A stretch of 64,000 nt of DNA from Mesorhizobium erdmanii USDA 3471. Lineage in GTDB: Bacteria; Pseudomonadota; Alphaproteobacteria; Rhizobiales; Rhizobiaceae. Positions 41,688 to 49,246 of this stretch are shown piece after piece. The stretch covers positions 62,001 to 126,000 of the forward strand of contig NZ_KI421453.1 of assembly GCF_000472705.1 (NCBI RefSeq), written 5' to 3'. Each line of letters opens with the position of its first letter. Within the stretch, counting starts at the first letter, position 1. The notes beneath the pieces are model-generated. The model had not been told where the DNA came from. It made no database searches and saw only the letters and a program-made list of their open reading frames with translations. Made by a program: the position numbers and the translations under genes.

Positions 41688-43397
41688 ATGAGCACCATAA
41701 GCACGGCCCTCGAGCAGCCTGCCGAAAGCAAGCTGCTCAGGCATATCGACTGGCGCGGCGCCTTCTGGGTGGCGAGCGGCGTTCCGGCACTGGTCCTGTT
41801 CTCGATCGGCGGCATCGCCGGCACGACGGGAACGCTGGCCTTCCTGATCTGGACGGTGTCCATGATCATGGGCTTCCTGCAATCCTTCACCTATGCCGAG
41901 ATCGCCGGCCTGTTCCCGAACAAGTCGGGAGGCGCCTCGATCTACGGCGCCACCGCCTGGCTGCGCTATTCCAAATTCATCGCGCCGCTGTCGGTGTGGT
42001 GCAACTGGTTCGCCTGGTCGCCGGTGCTGTCGCTCGGCTGCTCGATCGCCGCCGCCTATATCCTCAACGCACTGGCGCCGGTGCCGCTGTTCACCGAAAC
42101 CTCGGCGGAAGTCGTCGCCTATATAGCGGCACACGCCGGAACGGCGCCCGCGGACGCCATCACGGCGGTGACCGCGGCAGCGACACCGGCGATCCGCAAC
42201 TGGACGCTGTACAGCCACACGCTTGGTCCGGTCTCTTTCACCTTCAACGCGACCTTCTTCATCGGCGCCGTGCTGATGCTGATCATCTTCTCGATCCAGC
42301 ATCGCGGCATTCTCGGCACCGCCAATGTGCAGAAATATATCGGCCTGCTGGTCATCATCCCGATGCTGATCGTCGGCGTCGTGCCGATCTTCACCGGCCA
42401 GATCAACTGGGCGAACTTCTCGCCGCTGGTGCCGCTGGCCGCCGCATACGCGCCGGAACCGGGCTCCTGGAATATCGCCGGCTGGACGCTGGTGCTCGGC
42501 GGCATGTTCATCGCCGCCTGGTCGACCTACGGTTTCGAGACCGCCGTCTGCTACACTTCCGAGTTCAAGAACCCCGGTACCGACACATTCAAGGCGATCT
42601 TCTATTCCGGCCTGCTCTGCATGTTGCTGTTCATCCTGGTGCCCTTCACCTTCCAGGGCGTGCTCGGCCTGAACGGCATGCTGGCGACACCGATCGTCGA
42701 CGGCTCGGGCGTCGCCGACGCGCTGGCCGGCATGGTCGGAGGCGGCAAGCTCATCCACAGCCTGCTGGTGATGCTGATGATCCTGGCGCTGGTGCTGTGC
42801 ATCATGACGGCGATGGCCGGCTCCTCGCGCACGCTCTATCAGGGCTCGGTCGACGGCTGGCTGCCGCGCTATCTCAGCCACGTCAACGAGCACGGCGCGC
42901 CTACCCGGGCCATGTGGACCGACCTCTGCTTCAACCTGATCGTGCTGGCCATCGCCTCGGCCGACGCGACGAGCTTCTTCTTCATCCTCGCCGTGTCGAA
43001 CTGCGGCTACATCATCTTCAACTTCCTCAACCTCAATGCCGGCTGGATTCACCGCATCGACAACGGCCATATAGCGCGGCCATGGCGCGCGCCGAGCTGG
43101 CTGCTCGGGATCGGGGCGATCTTCGCCTATGTCAATGCGATCTTCATGGGCGCCGGCGCCAAGGTCTGGAACCCGATGGCGCTGTGGGCCGGCCTGATCA
43201 CCGCCGCCCTGATCATCCCGGTGTTCTGCTTCCGCCACTACATCCAGGACAAGGGCAAGTTCCCCGACCACATGCTGGCCGATCTCGGCATGACCGGAGC
43301 CGACCTCGCGGTGAAGAAAGCAGGCATGCTGCCATACTTGACCCTGGTCGCCGGCGTGGCGGTGATGCTGATCGCCAACTGGCTGTTCGTCATCTGA
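41688..43397 (+). CDS. APC superfamily permease
   Basis: A 569-residue membrane protein with about twelve to fourteen spans. The broken first helix reads LVLFSIGGIAGTTGTLAFLI and the sixth region STYGFETAVCYTSEFKNPGT. It is longer than the permease at 26748 and not a close copy of it. The gene follows tdm by 254 bases and ends at a strong terminator, so it is probably the last unit of the methylamine island. A substrate such as trimethylamine, dimethylamine or another amine is an inference from position. GGGGAAG precedes the ATG. Confidence 0.85.
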   Translation: MSTISTALEQPAESKLLRHIDWRGAFWVASGVPALVLFSIGGIAGTTGTLAFLIWTVSMIMGFLQSFTYAEIAGLFPNKSGGASIYGATAWLRYSKFIAPLSVWCNWFAWSPVLSLGCSIAAAYILNALAPVPLFTETSAEVVAYIAAHAGTAPADAITAVTAAATPAIRNWTLYSHTLGPVSFTFNATFFIGAVLMLIIFSIQHRGILGTANVQKYIGLLVIIPMLIVGVVPIFTGQINWANFSPLVPLAAAYAPEPGSWNIAGWTLVLGGMFIAAWSTYGFETAVCYTSEFKNPGTDTFKAIFYSGLLCMLLFILVPFTFQGVLGLNGMLATPIVDGSGVADALAGMVGGGKLIHSLLVMLMILALVLCIMTAMAGSSRTLYQGSVDGWLPRYLSHVNEHGAPTRAMWTDLCFNLIVLAIASADATSFFFILAVSNCGYIIFNFLNLNAGWIHRIDNGHIARPWRAPSWLLGIGAIFAYVNAIFMGAGAKVWNPMALWAGLITAALIIPVFCFRHYIQDKGKFPDHMLADLGMTGADLAVKKAGMLPYLTLVAGVAVMLIANWLFVI

Positions 43398-43430
43398 CTG
43401 TTGGTCATCTGACACGGCGACTTGTCAGAC

Positions 43431-43456
43431 ATCGGGCGCGCTCCGGCGCGCCCGAT
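43431..43456 (+). terminator. Rho-independent terminator at the end of the methylamine island
   Basis: ATCGGGCGCG (43431-43440) and CGCGCCCGAT (43447-43456) form a perfect 10-bp stem followed by CCTTTTT. It is 33 bases after the permease stop. Confidence 0.85.
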
Positions 43457-43485
43457 CCTTTTTGGTCACCAGCCGGAGCCTCCCG

Positions 43486-43578
43486 TCAACCAGCCTTGCG
43501 GATTGTCATCTCTTCGAAGGACCAATCGGGCGGCCGCTTCAGGCCGAGATTCTCGCGCAGCGTGGATCGGATCAGGCG
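43486..43578 (-). pseudogene. Possible 3' remnant of an unidentified gene
   Basis: On the minus strand this short stretch reads STLRENLGLKRPPDWSFEEM, then TIRKAG and a stop. The composition is more protein-like than the surrounding DNA. The frame is closed by a stop just upstream at 43579-43581, and no start or ribosome site is present. It may be the end of a decayed gene between the island terminator and the RND operon. I cannot name a family; it could also be chance. Confidence 0.25.
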
Positions 43579-43630
43579 TCACGCCGCGTCATCCGCCGGC
43601 GCCGACGGCGGATGATGCGATGAAACCGCT

Positions 43631-46600
43631 CTATTCCGCCGCGAGAGCCAGTTGCGGCCGCTCGGCGGGCAGCTCCGGCTCCGGCGCTTGCTCGCTGTTC
43701 ACCACCTTCTTCGGCTCGCGGCCGAAGAACAGAGCGTAGCCTGCCGGCAGCACCAGGATGGTCAGCACGGTGGCGACCACGATGCCGCCCATCATTGCAT
43801 AGGCCAGCGGCCCCCAGAACACGGCGCGCGAGATCGGGATCAGCGCCAGCACCGCCGTCATCGCCGTCAGCACGATCGGCCGGAAACGGCGCACAGCCGA
43901 GCCGATGATGGCCTCCGAGCGCTCCATGCCCCTGGCGATATCCTGGTCGATCTGGTCGACCAGGATGATCGAATTGCGCATGATGATGCCGAGCAGCGCG
44001 ATGACGCCGAGAATGGCGACGAAGCCGAACGGGGCGCCACTGATCAGGAGTGCCGCGGCCGCACCGATGATGCCGAGCGGACCGGTGGCCAGCACCAGCA
44101 TCGCCTTGCCGAAATTCTGCAACTGGATCATCAAGAGCACGACGATGATGGCAAGCATGATCGGCGCCTTGGCGGCAATGGAAGCCTGGCTTTCGGCCGA
44201 ATCCTCGGCACCGCCCTGGATCTCGATCTTATAGCCTGGCGCCAGGCCGTCACGCAGGCCCTGCATATCCTTGTACATCTTGGTGACGACGTCGTTCGAC
44301 TGCACGCCGTCAGGCAATGTTGCCCGCACGCTGATGGTCGGCAGACGGTCGCGACGCCACTCGATGCCCTGTTCCAATACAGGAACCACCTTGGCCACCT
44401 GCGACAGCGGTACGAAGCCGCCGAAATCGGTCGGGATGTAGACCGAGTCGACCGAGGACAGCAGGCTGCGGCTGGCATCCGGCTCACGGGCGACGATGGA
44501 CACCGTCTCCTCGCCATCGCGGAAGTCGTCGAGCGGCGCGCCGGACATCGTCGCCTGCAACATCTGGCGGATGCGCTGCGAGGTGACGCCGAGCGCACGG
44601 GCGCGATCCTGGTCGATGACCAGCTTCATTGCCGGCACCGGTTCGAGCCAATCGTCATGGACCGCGCCAAGCAGCGGATCCGCGCGGAACTTCGCCTTCA
44701 CCTGGTCGGCGATGCGGCGCACTTCCTGGCGATCCGGACCCATGATGCGCATCTGCACGGGCCAGCCGGTCGGCGGACCGAGGAACAGGCGATCGACCTT
44801 GGCGCGGATCGAGGGAAAATCCTCGGCCAGAACCGTGCGCAGCTTGACGATCAGCCTTTCACGCGCCGGCTCGTCATTGGCCATCACCAGCATCTGGGCG
44901 AAGTTCGGATTGGCGAGCTGCTGGTCGAGCGGCAGGAAGAAACGGGGAGCGCCTTCGCCGATATAGGTGGCGATGAAGCGCTTGTCCTTGTCGTCCATCA
45001 TCTTGGCTTCGAGCGCCTTGGCCTGCGTCTCGACCTCCTTGATCGAGGTGCCTTCCGGCAGCCAGAGGTCGACCAGGATTTCGGGCCGCGACGATTGCGG
45101 GAAGAAGTTCTGCGGAATGAACTGAAATGCCCACAGGCTGGTGGCGAAGGTCACCAGCGTCATCACCAGCACGATGATGCGATGGCGCACCGCCCAGCCG
45201 ACAGTCGAACGAAGCCGCCGGTAGAAGCGCGTGTCGAACGCATCATGATGGGTGCCGGCATGCTTGCGCTGCTTCAAGATCATGTTGCCGAGCCACGGCG
45301 TGAAATAGACGGCGACGAACCACGACACGATGAGCGCGATGCCGACGACATAGAACAGCGTGCGCACATATTCGCCGGCCGTGGAGGCGGCAAAGCCGAC
45401 CGGGATGAAGCCGGCGGTGGTGATCAGCGTGCCGGTCAACATCGGGAAAGCGGTCGAGGAATAAGCGAAGCTCGCCGCTTCGACCTTGACCAGCCCCTCC
45501 TCCAGCTTGCGCTCCATCATCTCGACGACGATCATGGCGTCGTCGACGAGCAGGCCAAGCGCGATGATCAGCGCGCCAAGCGAAATGCGCTGCAGGTCGA
45601 TGCCGAGCTCGTACATGATGGCGAAGGTGGCGGCCAGGACCAGCGGAATGGCGATGGCGATGACCAGGCCGGAACGCCAGCCGATCGACAGGAACGAGAC
45701 GACAAGCACGATCAGCAGCGCTTCGCCGAGCGCGTGCATGAATTCGGCGACCGCATCAGTGACGACGCCCGGCTGGTCGGAAATCTGGTCGACCGACACG
45801 CCATAAGGCAGCGCCTCCTCGAAGCGCTTGTAGGTCGCCTCGACGTCCTTGCCGACATCGGTGACTTTGAACCCCTTGGCCATGACGACGCCAAGCTGCA
45901 CGCTGTCATGACCGTTGAAGCGATACTTGCGCTGGAAGGGATCTTCGAGCCCGGAGGTCACGGTGGCGATGTCGCCGAGACGGGTGACCTGCCCGCCGGC
46001 GCGCAGGCGCAATTCCCTGATATCGGCGGCCTTGGTCACGTCGCCTTCGACGGAGATGCGCACCGAATTGGCGCCGGTGTCGACGGCACCGGCCGGATCG
46101 ACATTGTTCTGGCCCTTGATCGCGTTCTGCAGGTCGGTCAGCGTCAGGCCGCGCTCGGCCAGCGCCTTGGACGAGACGTCGATATAGAGTTTTTCCGGTT
46201 GGTCGCCGATGATGACGGCCTTCTCGACGCCGGGTGTCGTCAACAGCATGTCGCGCGCCTGAATGGCGAATTTCTTCAGCTCCGGATAGGAGAAGCCGTC
46301 GCCACTGATCGAATGCAGGGTGATGAAGGTGTCGCCGAACTCGTCGTTGAAATAGGGGCCGAGCAGGCCCTTCGGCAGGTCACCGGAGATATCGCCGACC
46401 TTCTTGCGCACCTGATAGAAGGCATCCGTCACCTCGGCGGCGTTGGTGTCGCCCTTGATCTGCACGGTGATGATGGCGCTGCCGGCGCGGGTGAAGGAGC
46501 GCACGAAGTCGAGATGCGGCGTTTCCTGCAGCTTGCGCTCGATCTTGTTGACGACCTGGTCCTCCATCTCCTGGATCGAGGACCCCGGCCAGATCGCCTG

Positions 46601-46771
46601 CACGACCATGACCCGGAAGGTGAAGTCGGGGTCTTCCTTCTGGCCCATGCGCATCAAGCCGAGCGCACCGGCGATGATGATCAGCCCGAACAGGAAGCGC
46701 GCGATGGAGGGATGGCCAATGGCCCAGCGCGACAGGTTGAAGGGCCGCTTTTCTTCAGTGGAATTGGTCAT
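43631..46771 (-). CDS. RND family efflux transporter, inner-membrane permease
   Basis: A 1046-residue AcrB-type pump with twelve membrane spans and two large periplasmic loops. N-terminal WAIGHPSIARFLFGLIIIAG is the first span. The fourth span carries the proton-relay pair in LGLLVDDAMIVVEMMERKLE. GSSIQEMEDQVVNKIERKL lies in the first porter loop. It is of the MexW/VexF-like branch without metal-specific motifs, so the export of drugs, lipids or host phenolics is more likely than metals. It is the third gene of a tetR-MFP-RND operon, with 243 bases before it. No outer-membrane channel gene is nearby. Confidence 0.92.
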   Translation of the reverse strand: MTNSTEEKRPFNLSRWAIGHPSIARFLFGLIIIAGALGLMRMGQKEDPDFTFRVMVVQAIWPGSSIQEMEDQVVNKIERKLQETPHLDFVRSFTRAGSAIITVQIKGDTNAAEVTDAFYQVRKKVGDISGDLPKGLLGPYFNDEFGDTFITLHSISGDGFSYPELKKFAIQARDMLLTTPGVEKAVIIGDQPEKLYIDVSSKALAERGLTLTDLQNAIKGQNNVDPAGAVDTGANSVRISVEGDVTKAADIRELRLRAGGQVTRLGDIATVTSGLEDPFQRKYRFNGHDSVQLGVVMAKGFKVTDVGKDVEATYKRFEEALPYGVSVDQISDQPGVVTDAVAEFMHALGEALLIVLVVSFLSIGWRSGLVIAIAIPLVLAATFAIMYELGIDLQRISLGALIIALGLLVDDAMIVVEMMERKLEEGLVKVEAASFAYSSTAFPMLTGTLITTAGFIPVGFAASTAGEYVRTLFYVVGIALIVSWFVAVYFTPWLGNMILKQRKHAGTHHDAFDTRFYRRLRSTVGWAVRHRIIVLVMTLVTFATSLWAFQFIPQNFFPQSSRPEILVDLWLPEGTSIKEVETQAKALEAKMMDDKDKRFIATYIGEGAPRFFLPLDQQLANPNFAQMLVMANDEPARERLIVKLRTVLAEDFPSIRAKVDRLFLGPPTGWPVQMRIMGPDRQEVRRIADQVKAKFRADPLLGAVHDDWLEPVPAMKLVIDQDRARALGVTSQRIRQMLQATMSGAPLDDFRDGEETVSIVAREPDASRSLLSSVDSVYIPTDFGGFVPLSQVAKVVPVLEQGIEWRRDRLPTISVRATLPDGVQSNDVVTKMYKDMQGLRDGLAPGYKIEIQGGAEDSAESQASIAAKAPIMLAIIVVLLMIQLQNFGKAMLVLATGPLGIIGAAAALLISGAPFGFVAILGVIALLGIIMRNSIILVDQIDQDIARGMERSEAIIGSAVRRFRPIVLTAMTAVLALIPISRAVFWGPLAYAMMGGIVVATVLTILVLPAGYALFFGREPKKVVNSEQAPEPELPAERPQLALAAE

Positions 46772-47014
46772 CGCTACTCGTCCACTTTGCTTGTTTGCCG
46801 GCGCCTGGAGCTTCGAAGAAGCGCGGCGCGCGAAACGAATTCATCCATGCTCGATCTGGCTTCCGGGCGGCGAGGCTTTCCGAGGGGAGAGACACTCATC
46901 GCGGTGGGACGCTAGGATCGATGCGGGGGTACATCGGCCTCGACGTCTCGACCTTCGGGCGCACGCCGCCCGGAAACCTGCGGCCGCGGGAACGCGCGGC
47001 CGATTTGTCTGTCG

Positions 47015-48157
47015 TCAGCGCAGCTGGCTGGCGTCTTCGCCCTCGGCGGAAGCGGATTGCTGCGCCATGCCACCGGCGAGCTTGACCTTCAGATTCTCGG
47101 TCATGAACTGCGTGCCGGCGGCGACCACGATATCGCCGGGCTTCAATCCTTCGGCGACACGCACGCCATCGGCGGCGAACTCGGCGACCTTGACCGGGCG
47201 GGCATGAACGGTGTCGGCGCCACGATCGACGGTCCAGACGATCGCTTGGCTGTCTTGCTTGGCCAGTGCGCTCAGCGGGATCGATACGAGCTGCTTTTCG
47301 TTGGCCGCCGACGCTTCGATATTGGCGGTCATGCCGAGAAGCACACGCGGGTCGTTGGGCAGGCTGACACGGACGGCGAAGGTACGCGACTGCGTATCGG
47401 CGCTGCCGGCGACTTCGCGGACCTTGCCGTCGAGCATCAGCCCATTGTCGGACCAGAAGCCGGCCTTGACCGATTTGCCCGGCTTGAATTCGGCGATTTC
47501 CATTTCCGGGACCGCGATCAGCACTTCCTTTTCGCCGTCGACCGCGACAGTGACCACGGGCGTGCCGGAGCCGACAACCTGGCCGACATCGGCGTTGACA
47601 GCGGTGACAATGCCGTCCTTGTCCGCCCTGAGGTCGGTATAGCCGACCTGGTTCTTGGCCTGGTCGAGCGACGAGCGGGCGGAGTCGCGCGTGGCGACCG
47701 CCTGATCATAGGTCAGCGTCGCCTGTTCAAGCTGCGATTTCGGCGCGAAGTTCTTGGCGAAAAGCTGTTCGGCACGCTTGCGTGCAAGCTCCACGGTCTC
47801 GACCTGCCGTTCGGCGGCATCGAGGGCTGCCTGGGCACTTTTGACCGAGAGGTCATAGTCGGTGGGATCGATGCGAGCGAGCACATCTCCCGGCGCCACA
47901 TGCTGACCGATGTCGACCAGACGCTCGGTGATCTTGCCGTTGACGCGGAAAGCCAGGGCGCTTTCGGTGCGGGCCCGCACCGAACCGGAATAGGAGAGCA
48001 TGCGGGTGTCATGTGCCTGGGCGATCTCGACGACCTTGACCGGGCGGATGATCTCCTTGACCTCGGCCTTCTCCTGGCTGCAGCCGGCAAGCGCGAGCGC
48101 CGCAACGACGAGGCCGACGGCGGGCAGCCGGCGAGTGATGGAATGGGACAAAGACAT
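47015..48157 (-). CDS. RND efflux periplasmic adaptor (membrane fusion lipoprotein)
   Basis: A 380-residue HlyD/AcrA-type adaptor. The N-terminus is a lipoprotein signal with the lipobox ALAGC (Cys near residue 26). The barrel-sandwich hybrid includes VNGKITERLVDIGQHVAPGD and YTDLRADKDGIVTAVNADVG, with an alpha hairpin between them (LDAAERQVETVELARKRAEQ). The C-terminus has the membrane-proximal domain. It links the RND permease to an outer-membrane channel encoded elsewhere. It lies 48 bases downstream of the TetR gene. Confidence 0.9.
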   Translation of the reverse strand: MSLSHSITRRLPAVGLVVAALALAGCSQEKAEVKEIIRPVKVVEIAQAHDTRMLSYSGSVRARTESALAFRVNGKITERLVDIGQHVAPGDVLARIDPTDYDLSVKSAQAALDAAERQVETVELARKRAEQLFAKNFAPKSQLEQATLTYDQAVATRDSARSSLDQAKNQVGYTDLRADKDGIVTAVNADVGQVVGSGTPVVTVAVDGEKEVLIAVPEMEIAEFKPGKSVKAGFWSDNGLMLDGKVREVAGSADTQSRTFAVRVSLPNDPRVLLGMTANIEASAANEKQLVSIPLSALAKQDSQAIVWTVDRGADTVHARPVKVAEFAADGVRVAEGLKPGDIVVAAGTQFMTENLKVKLAGGMAQQSASAEGEDASQLR

Positions 48158-48205
48158 CGTGGTACTCCAGACTGGAGGCGGACTGTCGAAACCGGCGGCC
48201 GGCGG

Positions 48206-48811
48206 CTATTTCAAGGCTCTGATGGCGTAGTCGATAAGTTCGTCGGGCATTGCCCGGTTGGTCTTGGCAAGGCACTGCGCCACCATTTGCGGATGGCAAA
48301 GGATAACGGTGGCGGCGCCGAAGCAGCGCGAGGCGGCTTCGGGATCCTGCTGCCTGAACTCCCCGGTCTCGACGCCCTCGCGGATCACCTCGGCAAACAG
48401 GTCGTGAATGCTGTTGACGTGCTTGTCGATGACGCCCCAGTCGCGCTCCAGCGCGACGATGACCATCTCGTGGACCTTCTGCTCGTCGAGCATGACCTCC
48501 AGCGTCATCTTGTATTGCGCATGGATGTAGCGCCGCAGCCGCTCCTCGGCACTGATCGGCAGGTGCATGATCTCGTAGGCCATCTTGTAGCTGGCGCCGA
48601 GCATGCGGCCGCAGACCGCCTGGTGGATTTCAACCTTGGAGGCAAAGAAACGGTAGATATTGGCCGGCGACATGCCGAGCTCGCGGGCAATGTCGGCGAC
48701 ATTGGTCTTGCCGTAGCCATAGTGCCGGAACAGGCGCTCGGCGCAGTCGAGAATGCGCGTCACATTCTCCTGCCTGGCGGCATCGGCCATCATGTTGGCG
48801 GCTTCGGACAT
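48206..48811 (-). CDS. TetR family transcriptional regulator
   Basis: A 201-residue repressor. Residues about 15-65 form the TetR HTH (RILDCAERLFRHYGYGKTNV, then ADIARELGMSPANIYRFF). The C-terminal helical domain is variable (TetR_C type; ASRCFGAATVILCHPQMVAQ). I chose the ATG at 48811; a TTG at 48829 would extend it by six residues with no clear ribosome site. It is the first gene of the efflux operon, and an inverted repeat 20 bases upstream is its likely operator, so pump and repressor are probably co-induced by the pump's substrate. Confidence 0.88.
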   Translation of the reverse strand: MSEAANMMADAARQENVTRILDCAERLFRHYGYGKTNVADIARELGMSPANIYRFFASKVEIHQAVCGRMLGASYKMAYEIMHLPISAEERLRRYIHAQYKMTLEVMLDEQKVHEMVIVALERDWGVIDKHVNSIHDLFAEVIREGVETGEFRQQDPEAASRCFGAATVILCHPQMVAQCLAKTNRAMPDELIDYAIRALK

Positions 48812-48830
48812 GGCTCTTTCGTTTGACAAG

Positions 48831-48852
48831 TGACGAATTTCAATTTTCGTCA
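48831..48852. promoter_or_regulatory. TetR operator candidate
   Basis: TGACGAA (48831-48837) and TTCGTCA (48846-48852) are perfect 7-bp arms with an 8-base centre, just upstream of the tetR start. Confidence 0.6.
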
Positions 48853-48990
48853 GTCGTAAATTGAAGAGTGAGCCATGTCAACGCGAAATCGACGTACACG
48901 TATAAGTTAGTGACATATGGTGACAGTTGAAGGGGCGCGCGATAAGCGGCACGGCGATTGGCCGTTTGCGCCTATTCCGTCGGCGTGCAC

Positions 48991-49194
48991 GGGCGAAGCA
49001 AGGAGCGAAGCGACGCGCGCAGACCCGATGATCCATTCCGTTGCGTCGGCCAAAGAATGAGCCGGATCAAAGCGTTACGCGGATCAGCACCGACAGCCTG
49101 CAAAGAGCCGTTGGAGCACGGGCGTGCGGTCGCGGAATGGATCCTAGGGTTTCCGCGACGTCGCTTTGCGACTGCTCCACCCTAGGATGACGAA
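48991..49194. repeat. Rhizobial interspersed palindromic element, copy 2
   Basis: GATCCATTCCG (49030-49040) and CGGAATGGATC (49133-49143) are inverted arms shared with copy 1. The left end GGGCGAAGCAAGGAGCGAAG (from 48991) is the reverse complement of the right end of copy 1, while the right end CCCTAGGATGACGAAG repeats that of copy 1. The middle differs, so the element is a mosaic. Confidence 0.7.
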
Positions 49195-49246
49195 GTCAGG
49201 CAGGTCCGCGGCAAATTGTCGAGGCCATAGCAAGAATGCGGTGCAG

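Larger units (their letters stand above)
48812..49246. other. 435-base intergenic stretch
   Basis: It holds the TetR operator candidate and the promoter side of the efflux operon, followed by the palindromic element at 48991-49194. No gene is supported. Confidence 0.6.

Noticed and set aside
41400..43415. A 671-codon minus-strand frame opposite the second APC permease
   Set aside because: Composition is Asp/Glu/Gln/His-rich, the mirror of hydrophobic codons of a membrane protein; no domain.
43652..46915. A 1087-codon open frame on the plus strand opposite the RND pump
   Set aside because: Low-complexity His/Asp/Gln/Arg-rich translation with no family motif; the minus-strand frame is a textbook RND protein.
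47057..48826. A 589-codon plus-strand frame opposite the adaptor and TetR genes
   Set aside because: Spans two real genes and their gap in antisense, with no motif.
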